Of a DNA stretch of 64,000 nt, positions 11,352 to 20,565 are shown piece after piece. The notes beneath the pieces were generated by a model that ran no database searches, was not told the DNA's origin, and saw only the letters and a list, made by a program, of their open reading frames with translations. The stretch is from CAWFFV01 sp963814985 (GTDB lineage Bacteria > Chloroflexota > Ktedonobacteria > Ktedonobacterales > Ktedonobacteraceae). The first letter of the stretch is position 1; the number at the start of each line of letters is the position of its first letter. Made by a program: the position numbers and the translations under genes. The stretch lies in contig CAWFFV010000058.1 in assembly GCA_963814985.1 (NCBI GenBank), forward strand, positions 101,845 through 165,844, written 5' to 3'.

Positions 11352-14300
11352 CTACGCCAGCTGTTGCTGCATAGGTTGCTCAACTTCTGTCTGCTGCTGG
11401 TCTGACTGTCCATCTTCTGAAATTTTTCCAGAACGACCTCTCAGATCTTCCACTACAATGTAGAGAGTGGGAACCAGTAGCAAGGTCAGGAATGTTGAGG
11501 ATGTGAGACCTCCAATTACCACAATTGCCAGTGGAACAGAGATAAACCCGCCGGATTGGCTCAGACCCAACGCCATCGGCAGTAGAGCCAGGATGGTTGC
11601 AATCGCTGTCATGAGAATAGGGCGTAGGCGACGACGTCCACCTTCAATGACCGCTGTACGTGCATCCAGCCCTTTCTTGCGATATTGCTGTACCAGATCC
11701 AGCAGGACAATAGCATTCGTCACAACGATACCGATCAGCATCAGCAACCCGATCAATGCCGGAGCACCAAGTGCGGTATGCGTGGCGAGCAGCAAGAGGA
11801 TGGAACCTGTTCCCGCAAATGGAATTGAGACAAGCAAGATGAGTGGTTGTAAAAGACTACGGAAGGTTGCCACCATAACGAGGTAGACCAGTAAGATCGC
11901 AGCCAGCAAGGCAAGGCCCAGACTCTGGAATGCCTGTTGCTGTTGGGACGTCACGCCTCCCAGGGAAACTGTTGCGCCATCCGGCAATTTCAACTGGTTG
12001 ATGCGTTTCTGGATATCGCTACTGACTGCTCCAACATTCTGACTGGTTGCGGTCGCGCTGACCGTTGCAGTACGTGTGGTGTCAATATGGGTAATCTGTG
12101 TTGGTCCATTGATCTGGCTAACAGTGGCGATATCCCCGACGCGCACACTTCCGATTGGAGTCGGCAGGAGCAAATCTTGTATCTTCTGAACGCTATCGAC
12201 GGGTGTTCCTAGCTTGAGATCGAGATCTTGCTGCACTCCGTTAATCGTGACCTGGGTAACGGTGGTGCCTGTGTAAACGGTGCGCAAAGACTGAGCAACC
12301 TGGATCGCTGTTAAGCCATGCTGTGAAGCCTTCTGCGGATCGACATGGATATCAATCAATGGCGATGCATCTGCCAGATTGCTACTCACATTGGCAGTAT
12401 CGGGTGCCTGTTTTACTGCATTGAGAACTTGCAGTGTTGCTTGTTTAAGGACTTGTTCGTCGGGTGCCTGGATATTCACGGCAATGGTTGCGCTGGTTCC
12501 ACCCTGCTGGCTGGCGGAGAGCGTCACTGTCCCTACATCGTTCAACGCTTTCAGGCGGTTGTTGAGTGTCTGCTGAATAGCCGCCTGATCGCCATTTGGA
12601 TCGGTGGTTACCGAAAACGTTGCCGTATTTGAGCCACCTGTCGAGGAGGAAAAACCAACGAGAGAGCCGCCTGATCCTATCGTGACCTGGTAATTCTGAA
12701 CCCCCTGAGTACTGGCGAGAACAGCTTCAATTTTCTGTGCAGCCTGATTCGTCTGATCCATGCTTGTGCTGGGCGGTAGCTGCTGACTGATAGTGAGGGT
12801 ATTTTGTGACGACGAACCAAAGAAGTTAGTCGCCAGGCGTGGATAGAGCGCAAACGTGCCAACAAGTAGCAGAAACGCCGCCGTCAGGGTTATGACGCGA
12901 TGCTTTGTTACCCAGCCAATCATAGGGACATAACCTCTCTCCAGGAGCGTCATCTTCTCATGGGCATCCTGTTGAGAACTCCTCTTAGGAGCTTTCAGAA
13001 ACCAGTAGGCCAGTACTGGAATGATTGTGAGTGCAACAAAGAGCGAGGCCAGTAAGGCAACGGTGACGGTGATCGCGAAAGGTCGGAAAAACTCGCTTAC
13101 GATGCCCGTAGTAAAGGCTATGGGTAAGAAAACCGCTACAGTGGTAAGCGTAGAAGCTGTCACGGCTACAGCCACTTCCCGTACACCGGAAAGAACAGAC
13201 GTGAGTTTATCCTGTCCGCTGAGCAAGTGACGATAAATATTTTCCAGGACAACAATCGAGTCATCGATGACGCGTCCAATGGCAATGGTGAGACCACCGA
13301 GCGTCAGAATATTCAATGAGTAGCCTCCTACCCATAGCCCGATCAGCGCGATAATGATAGAGAGAGGAATGGAGATGGCTGTTACCAACGTTGAGCGGAT
13401 CGAGAAGAGAAAAACCAGGATGACCAGGATGGCAAAACCTGCTCCGATCAGTCCCTCTTTACTGAGGTCATTAACGGAGGTCTGGATATAGGGAGCCTGA
13501 TCAGAGATCACGGTGATCTTTGCATCACCACCTAACTTCTTTTGCAGATCAGGAAGCTGGTTTTTGATGACCTGGGAAATTGTAACGGTATTCCCACTGC
13601 TCGTCTTGGTGATCGCCAGTCCCAGACTGGGTTTGCCATCAGTACGTGTTAGCGAGCTTGAAGGTGCAAGGGCTTGTTGAACCGTTGCCACATCACTCAG
13701 CTTGACGGGTGTTGAGGAAGCAGCCTTTGGTTGTTGTGTACCAGTACAGCCCCCGAAAAGCTACCGAAAGACTGTTGTGAACCACTCGCAGATGGTTGTG
13801 TTGTAGATGTACCAACAACGACATTCTCTAAATCCTGGATGGAATTAAAAGTATTGCCAACCCGAATGGCCAGGGTTTGACCATCGATAGTAACTTCTCC
13901 GGCGGGAAGCGTCGTATTATTGGCCTGAAGAGCATTTTGCACCTGAGCGACGCTCAATCCATGCTGCTGAAGCTTCTGGGGGTCGAGTGTTACTGTTACG
14001 ATCTGGTTTCGCACACCAGTGAGATTGACATTGGCAACACCATTGAGTCCTTGCAGGATCGGCACAATGTTTTGCTTGAGACTTAGAGCGAGATCCTGCT
14101 GATTACCCGATGAGGTGACAGCCAGTTGGATGATGGGCTGGCTGGAGATATCGAAGGTCTGCACCTGGGGTGTAACGTTTGCCGGAAGGCTGGCTTGAGC
14201 CTTGTTAATGCGCTGAGTAATCGTCTGGGCAGCCTGATTGAGATCGGTGCCAAAGTCATACTGAACAGTGATAATCGACGTTCCTTCATTGGAGTATGAG

Positions 14301-14545
14301 GTAATGTGTTGCAATCCCGGTACACCCTGAATGTTCTGTTCGAGGGGATCGGTCACAGCCTGCTCAACAATGGAGGGTGAGGCACCGGGGTAAACTGAAA
14401 TAACAGAGATAGCGGGGAATGCCAGCGATGGAAGTAACTCCTGCTGAAGTGATGGGATAACAAATATGCCAAAAAGGATAACTCCTATCGCTGCGAGTGC
14501 AACGATACTCCTATTGGCAAGACTTAATTTGGAAAGAAAGAACAT
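11352..14545 (-). CDS. RND-family efflux transporter (AcrB/SwrC-like), one frameshift
   Basis: About 1,065 residues across two frames. The first part (14545-13700) starts MFFLSKLSLANRSIVAL, has TM1 and the porter motif YPGASPSIVEQAVTDPLEQ. The second continues from VKLSDVATVQQ at ~13711 and carries TM2-TM12, including the proton-relay motif AIGRVIDDSIVVLENI. The break is at CCCCC (13750-13754): adding one G on the coding strand joins ...SFSGG to CTGTQQPKAASS and the reading continues cleanly. AGGAGCATTCT precedes the ATG. No membrane-fusion or outer-membrane partner gene is adjacent, as in SwrC/YerP-type exporters of one-membrane bacteria. Substrate unknown: a drug, lipid or surfactant. Confidence 0.88.
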
Positions 14546-14908
14546 AGAATGCTCCTGATGATCACACTATTTACATTTCACATTGGACTATGCCAAGCTT
14601 ACGATACATAATAGGAAGTGTCTTCAGGGGAACCCCTGATGTTCTCTTCGAGAGGAGAAGCTACAATCTCGACAGACGCAGTCAATCGGCGGGTTCAGTA
14701 CATAACTCTTCAGGGTCCTCACCACCTGTGGTGACTCGCTCTTGTTGGGTGTGGTTTTTGTCGCCCATGGCGGAGGTTGCGCCGCAACCTCCGCCATGGG
14801 CGACAAAAACCACACCCAACGGCTTGCGAAGCGCCATCGGCGCTGAGGAATCAGGAACAGGAGTTCTGAAAAGTTACGTTTAGTACAGAAATAAGAGCAG
14901 GTGAAATA
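14546..14908. other. Divergent intergenic region with palindromic element B
   Basis: Lies between the minus-strand RND gene and the plus-strand histidine kinase gene, so both promoters should be here. Element B (14702-14877) fills half of it and ends 31 bases before the kinase start codon. Confidence 0.5.
14702..14877. repeat. Palindromic element copy B (inverted orientation)
   Basis: Compared with copy A it is reversed: CACCACCTGTGGTGACTCGCTC comes on the left in broken form (from 14720) and GCGCTGAGGAATCAGGAA on the right. The centre 14744-14820 is a perfect 77-nt palindrome with 38-bp arms and tip TTGCGCCGCAA. The outer arm (GTTGGGTGTGGTTTTTG) is unique to this copy. Its inner arm GGAGGTTGCG is shared with copy C. 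The ends are degenerate (ATAACTCTTCAGGG, CTGAAAAGTTAC). Confidence 0.85.
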
Positions 14909-17317
14909 GTGATACAGACACCTCTTCTCCAGAAGAGCAGCCTCTTCCTGAACAGACGTTGGCAGATTATTCTTGCTGGTCTGATTGTGCAAGGGATAGT
15001 GAGTATGATGGTGGGTGTCAGTCTGCTCCAGGCAGGACCACCAGATATAACCGTAGCACCTGTAGCAGGAAATCCAAAGGTTTGTCGACTGGTGACAGTT
15101 GCACCGTTTACGGATACCTGGATGAACGGCATGGAACCAGGTATGCTGGTATGGAGTACTCCCATAGCAATAGGTCCTCTTTCTCACATGGAGGATCTCT
15201 CATCGCTGGTAGACTGTCGCTCGACTTCGCGACCCGTTCTGGTACAGGTCGTTGGACAGAATACTATTCTTCATCTCAATACCGAGCCGCAAATCGATCT
15301 CACTAATCTGGTACTCACAGGACTACTGGCCGTAGTTTTTAGTCTTACAGGAATGACAATTTTTCTGCGTGCCTCTGATCGCCCTCTGGCACACATCGCC
15401 TATGCCCTCTTTTATTCCGCCTCGCTGATTTTCTGCTTTCTCAATGTTCGTACCTATCTCTGGGTCAACGTCCTGCTCTATATCTTATCTATTTCCGCGC
15501 GTGGCCTGGCGACCACCTTTGTCTGCTTGCTACCACATCCGACGTGTAAACAATCAACGAGGAGAAGCATACAGATATCGCCATATACGCAGTTAGTCGT
15601 AGGCATTGTTTTGGCACTGGTAAGCTTACCTGTTGTCATCTTGTTGCCGCAGGCGCGTGTGATCGTATCACTGATCGCTTTTGGTTATACCGTAGCGTGT
15701 ATGGCCACATTGGCCTGGGTGATGTTCTGGGGAATACGCAGGCTAAGTGTTAATGAAAAGCAGATGGCCAGGGTTGTTGTTGTGGGTATTGTTGTATTAT
15801 TGTTCCCCATGACACTTAATCCACATCTTGTGCGCTACAATACATTCGTGTTAAATAGTGCTGCTCACCTCTATTCAGTCTCTTTAATGTTTTTGCCAAT
15901 TGTGTGTGGCTATGCCTTAATACGCCATCAGCTTCTGGGTACCACAAGCCTGCTCAGTCGTCAGGTGATGCGTGTGTTGATGTGGCTCCTGTTAGCCAGC
16001 TTTTGTGTGGTGCCGAGTCTCATCCTTTTGCACTCGCTAGAGGGCACTCTTATTAATCAAGAAGCACGTGATTACATCTACGCAGGGTTACTGATCCTGA
16101 GTCTCTGGCTCTTTCCGCTGGCCTGGAGCAAAGTACGAGATATGGGAGACCAGATTTTGTACCATGACTTTTACCAGTATAACCGTTCCCTGCGTGACCT
16201 GAGTGCTACTCTCACCCGTTTACAGCGTCTCGACGAGATCTGCACGTTTGTCTTGCCCCGTCTGACAACATTGTTAAATGCCACCGGGGTAGCGCTGCTG
16301 ATACGAACACCGCATACAGACACGGAGCAGACAGGTGCGCAGGCTCTTCCCTGGCATATCTATCACCATACGAATCAGCAGCCGTTTCTCCCGAATGATC
16401 GGCTGATGAGTATTGCCAATCTGGCTCTAACACATTTGAAACAGCCTTCTCATGATCCCTTGTTGTTGGATGGTGTGCTGCTGCTTCCTCTGTATGCTGA
16501 AGACCGTTTAAGTGGTTTTTTGTGTCTGGGTCCTAAATTGAACTTTGAACCCTATAGCCGACAGGATACCAGTTTTCTGGCAACACTTACTGCCCAATTA
16601 TCTGTGCTAGAAGTCAATAGTCGCTATCTGGAGCAGGCCCAGACGGATGCTCAGAAACTGACTGCTCTCAATCATCGTGTTGTATCAGCACAAGAAGACG
16701 AGCGCCGACACCTTGCGTTGGAACTGCATGATGAAGTGTTGCAACAGGCGATGCTGCTGGTACGCCAGTTATCGGATGCCAGCACGATGATGGAAGTTGC
16801 CGAGGTAATGCCTCTTGCCCGCTCGCTGGTGACCAACCTGCGTCATACCTGCCTGGAACTACGTCCCCCTTTACTGGATGAGCTGGGACTGGATGAGGCG
16901 TTATACTGGTTAGCCCGGCAGACTGAGCAGCATGATAAGCTACAGGTGATGGTTTCCTGTGTGGGATCAGGTCGCATACGTCCCTCTGCTCAGGTGGAGT
17001 TGGCCCTGTATCGTGTGGTGCAAGAGGCTTTAACAAATGTTATCAAGCATGCGCGAGCCAGCCGTGTGACGATACGATTATCTTATGGGTTACAGGGCGC
17101 GATATCATTGCTGGTATGGGACAATGGTCGAGGCTTTAAGCAAGGCCGTCTGGTAACCGAGAGTTTGGGTCTGGTGGGTATGCGTGAACGTATGGCGGCT
17201 GTCGGTGGACAATTGCAAGTGCGCACGCATATGGGACGAGGCGTCATTATTCGTGCTACGTACAGGCCCCTGGTCAGTAGTGTGCAGATGCCTGTGTTGG
17301 AAGAGGTAATCCGATGA
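14909..17317 (+). CDS. NarL-type membrane sensor histidine kinase
   Basis: 802 residues. An N-terminal helix (~20-42) leads to an outside region (~45-135) that may be PDZ-like (NGMEPGMLVW). Eight or nine membrane helices follow (~140-400), then a GAF-like domain (~440-590). The HisKA_3 box is SAQEDERRHLALELHDEVLQQ in two parts, with phospho-acceptor His607. The HATPase domain has ALTNVIKHARAS (N box), WDNGRGF and SLGLVGMRERM (G boxes). This is the ComP/DesK style of sensor. The start is GTG with AGGTG upstream. Its stop overlaps the next start (ATGA), so it is co-translated with the response regulator. The signal is unknown. Confidence 0.92.
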   Translation: MIQTPLLQKSSLFLNRRWQIILAGLIVQGIVSMMVGVSLLQAGPPDITVAPVAGNPKVCRLVTVAPFTDTWMNGMEPGMLVWSTPIAIGPLSHMEDLSSLVDCRSTSRPVLVQVVGQNTILHLNTEPQIDLTNLVLTGLLAVVFSLTGMTIFLRASDRPLAHIAYALFYSASLIFCFLNVRTYLWVNVLLYILSISARGLATTFVCLLPHPTCKQSTRRSIQISPYTQLVVGIVLALVSLPVVILLPQARVIVSLIAFGYTVACMATLAWVMFWGIRRLSVNEKQMARVVVVGIVVLLFPMTLNPHLVRYNTFVLNSAAHLYSVSLMFLPIVCGYALIRHQLLGTTSLLSRQVMRVLMWLLLASFCVVPSLILLHSLEGTLINQEARDYIYAGLLILSLWLFPLAWSKVRDMGDQILYHDFYQYNRSLRDLSATLTRLQRLDEICTFVLPRLTTLLNATGVALLIRTPHTDTEQTGAQALPWHIYHHTNQQPFLPNDRLMSIANLALTHLKQPSHDPLLLDGVLLLPLYAEDRLSGFLCLGPKLNFEPYSRQDTSFLATLTAQLSVLEVNSRYLEQAQTDAQKLTALNHRVVSAQEDERRHLALELHDEVLQQAMLLVRQLSDASTMMEVAEVMPLARSLVTNLRHTCLELRPPLLDELGLDEALYWLARQTEQHDKLQVMVSCVGSGRIRPSAQVELALYRVVQEALTNVIKHARASRVTIRLSYGLQGAISLLVWDNGRGFKQGRLVTESLGLVGMRERMAAVGGQLQVRTHMGRGVIIRATYRPLVSSVQMPVLEEVIR

Positions 17318-17970
17318 TTGAGCAGAAGGATACGATCACGATTGTGCTGGTGGATGATCATACGATGATGCGTGAGGGAACACGGCACTTGTTGGAGGAA
17401 GATCCTGCTCTGGTCGTGGTAGGAGAAGCTCATGATGGGGCTGAAGCACTTGTCTGTTGTCAGGAGCTACAGCCTGCTGTGGTGATACTGGATATTGCGA
17501 TGAAGGGGATGAACGGTTTTGGGGTGGCGCGTGCACTGTTTACGCAAGCGGTTCAGTCTCCGGCTATCCTCGTGCTGACTGCCTATGATCAGGTAGCCTA
17601 TGTGCGTACGATGTTGAAGTTAGGTGTGAAGGGATACTGGCTGAAAAGTGCTCGTGGCAGCGATATCCGGCAAGCCGTTCACGAGGTAGCTGCCGGAAGA
17701 CGCTGTCTGGCCCCGGAGATCCGCCAACTCCTGGCCGAAACTGAGGGGTTGGCTCCGGTCAACGTTGAGCCATTAACAACACGCGAGATCGAAGTGCTAC
17801 GCCTGGTAGTGCAGGGTGTACGCAACATCGAGATAGGCCAACGTTTGTGCATTTCGGTGAAGACCGTAGAGACACACCTGACCAGCCTGTATGGCAAGTT
17901 AGGTGTGCAGTCCAGAGCAGAGGCAATTGCTTTAGCGCAAAGGCAAGGGTTGCTTTTGGAGGGGGGGTAG
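17314..17970 (+). CDS. NarL/FixJ-type response regulator (REC + LuxR HTH)
   Basis: 218 residues. The receiver has the acidic pair DD at 14-15, phospho-acceptor Asp60 (VVILDIAMKGMNG), a conserved Thr (VLTAYD) and Lys (GYWLKSA). The C-terminal LuxR helix-turn-helix is LTTREIEVLRLVVQGVRN followed by SVKTVETHLTSLYGKLGV. It overlaps the histidine kinase stop by four bases and is the obvious phosphorylation partner. It should bind DNA as a phospho-dimer; its target promoters are not visible here. Confidence 0.95.
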   Translation: MIEQKDTITIVLVDDHTMMREGTRHLLEEDPALVVVGEAHDGAEALVCCQELQPAVVILDIAMKGMNGFGVARALFTQAVQSPAILVLTAYDQVAYVRTMLKLGVKGYWLKSARGSDIRQAVHEVAAGRRCLAPEIRQLLAETEGLAPVNVEPLTTREIEVLRLVVQGVRNIEIGQRLCISVKTVETHLTSLYGKLGVQSRAEAIALAQRQGLLLEGG

Positions 17971-18184
17971 AGTGCGGAAGCAGATTGTGAAGGCTTTCTG
18001 TGAGTCATGCCTGATGTGATCTCTATCGGAGTGTTTAGCTTTGGACAGACTCCCATCAGGCATTATCTAAGGTATTCTCCCTTACATATACCAACCAGAT
18101 ATCTGTAAGTAGCATCTATCTTCCCCTAAAACTGAAAGCCATCGAGCAAGTGAAACACGAATTAATGTTCCTGGTGGAATTTGC

Positions 18185-18705
18185 TCAACGGGGAGACACG
18201 CAACCAACAAAAGGGATAGCGAGTGTTCTGGGAAAGATTGTGCCAATCGCTTTATCTGCGTATTCTATTAGATAGAAGAGCTTGTTGTTCTCTCGATCAA
18301 GAGTAAGTTGTCTATCTGGAAGCCAATATCCAGTACTACAGCTTGGGATTGGTCCTGATTTAGGAACATAGCATTTTCTTCCCTCAATAGTGAGCATTTT
18401 GTCAAACAGGTTTTCTGGTCCACCATGCCATGGCTGAATTACTTTCATCAAGGTTTGGCGTAAATTATCAACGTGCCCTTTGTAGTGTTTGTTGATAATA
18501 ATCACATCTTCTACATGAGGAGGATCAACTTCAACAACTTCTTGAAATCTATATCCCAGGCCTGCCCAACCTCAAACTCTGTATCTATTGGCTGATTGAA
18601 GCGGCCTTTTGGTATCAGGCGAATACTTTTAGAACTGCGGGTCAAACCACTCACACAAACACCACTACTCATCCGTGTCTTAGCTACTATCAATACTCTT
18701 TCCAT
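18185..18705 (-). CDS. Probable dual-OB-domain protein, one frameshift (third gene of DUF488 operon)
   Basis: About 175 residues when joined. It begins MERVLIVAKTRMSSGVCVSG in the first frame and continues as EVVEVDPPHVEDVIIINK in the second, with the break near 18545-18530. The opening (VLIVAKT-(x)-C-V-x-G followed by SIRLI) and the ending (LLF-like strand LFYLIEYADKAIGTIFPR) resemble small all-beta proteins annotated as dual OB-containing domain proteins, which travel with DUF488. That name rests on memory of the pattern, not on a search. It lies 50 bases downstream of the second DUF488 gene on the same strand. The indel is either a sequence error or a recent mutation. Confidence 0.55.
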
Positions 18706-18754
18706 CTGGGGTTCCCTCCGATATATAGAAATGCATAAATTTCTATTTTCTTTA

Positions 18755-19255
18755 TCAGTAGAGTACCACGAATGGCTTTACATGTTCAAGTGGAAGGGCT
18801 AAATCTCTAGACAATCGATCTGCAATCAGGGAGCGATGACATGCCTCAGGCTCACGTTCAACACAAAAGAGACCAACGACCTTTGTCTCCATTCCTATTT
18901 TATTCACGAACTCAGAGGAATCGAAGCAGGACAGACATTCCTTCTCGTATTCTTGTATAAAAGTCTGTCCCAACATCTTCCTATTTCGTTTAGCAGTCCC
19001 AAGTTTGGCGTCTTCCTGCTTTTGTTTTTCTCGTATTGCTTGGCTAGGAGCTAAATCTTTAACATGTATATACCGAATGCCGAGTTCTTGTAGCTTCTTC
19101 TGTAGGCTTGTACTATTGACAAAAGCATACTCTGACCCTCTCATGCCACGTCTTAATCTTACATCGCAAAAAATATCTATTTTGGCATCCAAAAGAGCCT
19201 TAAAAAAACTATCTTTGTCAAAACCATAGACCCCAATTGTTACAATTTTGTTCAT
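18755..19255 (-). CDS. DUF488 family protein B
   Basis: 166 residues. Opening strand IVTIGVYGFDKDSFFKALLDA and DVRLRRGMRGSEYAF match the DUF488 core (TIG-[VY]-x-[GF] ... D-[IV]-R). The C-terminal CVEREPEACHRSLIADRL is the conserved E-x-x-x-x-C-H-R motif of the family. Biochemical function of DUF488 is not established; members cluster with nucleic-acid-related and conflict genes. Its ATG overlaps the stop of the upstream DUF488 gene by four bases (ATGA), showing translational coupling. It differs strongly from its neighbour, so the pair is not a recent tandem copy. Confidence 0.85.
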   Translation of the reverse strand: MNKIVTIGVYGFDKDSFFKALLDAKIDIFCDVRLRRGMRGSEYAFVNSTSLQKKLQELGIRYIHVKDLAPSQAIREKQKQEDAKLGTAKRNRKMLGQTFIQEYEKECLSCFDSSEFVNKIGMETKVVGLFCVEREPEACHRSLIADRLSRDLALPLEHVKPFVVLY

Positions 19256-19866
19256 GTGGTCCCTTCATTTGGTACAGTGTATTTTTTACGAGAGAAATTG
19301 ATTTTTTCGTCAAATAATGATGGTTGGTCACCGTGCAACAATTGCATTACTTCTTGCTGCGTTTTTAATTCGCCTGTCCCATCAATATGAGCGACTGCAA
19401 TATTTTGATCGCAAAGAGTGTTGCCTATGAGCTTACTGCGATGACATTCCTGTGGCTTGAGTTCGGCACACATCAAGGCGACCGAGATTTGCTTTTCCCA
19501 GGCAGTATGAAGGCGATTGATGCCTTGCTGATAGAATGCTTTCTCACGAACTTTAGAATAATCTACTTTTCCATCCGCATAGCAGGTACTATCATTTGGA
19601 CGCCCACCTAGCGTGTCTCCCATAAAGACATAGCGTATATGATGCTGTCTGAGAACTTTCTCAAATGTGTCTTTTGAGAACTGTTGATTAAAACGTGAGT
19701 GTGGTTGAGAACGAATATCTATCAGAAACCCAATTTTATATCTGTGGAGTAGTTCTATGAACTGCTCTATTGAACGGCCACCATATCCTATTGTATAGAT
19801 AGGGATGCTTGGGATGAGACTTTCCAATGTCAGTTGTACACATATTTCTTGCATGCTACTTACCAT
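19252..19866 (-). CDS. DUF488 family protein A
   Basis: 204 residues, first gene of the three-gene unit. It has IYTIGYGGRSIEQFIELL, LIDIRSQPHSRF, the loop YVFMGDTLGGRP, and the C-terminal ELKPQECHRSKLIG, all hallmarks of canonical DUF488. Residues ~150-204 form an extra tail with PSLFDE. Two nearby ATG codons can start it (19866 and, four codons later, MQEICVQ). Upstream is a ~700-base AT-rich non-coding stretch. It is probably a partner of DUF488 B and the dual-OB protein, perhaps handling modified or damaged nucleic acid; that role is inferred from context only. Confidence 0.87.
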   Translation of the reverse strand: MVSSMQEICVQLTLESLIPSIPIYTIGYGGRSIEQFIELLHRYKIGFLIDIRSQPHSRFNQQFSKDTFEKVLRQHHIRYVFMGDTLGGRPNDSTCYADGKVDYSKVREKAFYQQGINRLHTAWEKQISVALMCAELKPQECHRSKLIGNTLCDQNIAVAHIDGTGELKTQQEVMQLLHGDQPSLFDEKINFSRKKYTVPNEGTT

Positions 19867-20565
19867 AGATATTTTGTTATATAAATTTCTTCAGTGTCAT
19901 AGAACAAGTATACGAATTTAGGTAATGAGTTGTCAATTTGTTCTATTCCAAATAAGAGCAAGCGTCAAATTTTTGCACAGTTTTACGTTGGTAAACTGAG
20001 TACATGAAACAGAAAATGCAGGAAGACTCTCGCGTTCATCCCTTAGCTTTTGCAAAGATCTGACAGATATTCTATTCCAATTAGGAGTAAGATTGTCTCT
20101 TTGTATGATAAGTTTGATACATAGAACAAGAATTGTGGAACCACTGATATAATCGATGTTTATTCCTGTTTTGTGCTCTCAAATGAATAAAGAAAGTGTT
20201 TTAGTATTAATTCCGGTTTTAATTTACAATCCTCTAAAAGCTTTTCACATCGCAAAATAAGTTCCTCGCCAGATATCACCGAATCACATAGATTTTCGTT
20301 TTAAATGTGCGCAATTTTCTAAAATCTACCATAAAGCCGACATCCCATCTGATTCGCTGATCAATCTATTTCTCCTGGTAACTGTTATTTAACAGATAAG
20401 AGCTATTTTGTAGTAACTCTAAAATTTTCATAGCTAAGTATTAGTGGTATTAATTTATCATATAGGATATATGAGTGCAAGCAATAAAGGACAGATATCA
20501 AAGCCTGCACTTAGAAAAAAGGACCTGAGAGCAGATGTGCGGCTATAGAAGTAGATACGACAAGA
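19867..20565. other. 700-base AT-rich non-coding region between DUF488 operon and ABC-3C operon
   Basis: No coding frame of note. It contains an imperfect direct repeat (TTCTATTCCAAATAAGAGCA at 19941 and TTCTATTCCAATTAGGAGTA at 20070) and the words ATAGAACAAG (twice) and TTGTTCTAT in opposite orientation. It must hold the promoter of the DUF488 operon (minus strand, left side) and the 3' end of the ABC-3C transcript. Confidence 0.45.

Noticed and set aside
18007..18063. ATGCCTGATG/CATCAGGCAT as terminator of the two-component operon
   Set aside because: The arms are only 10 bases with a 37-base gap and no T run follows, so support is too weak to list.
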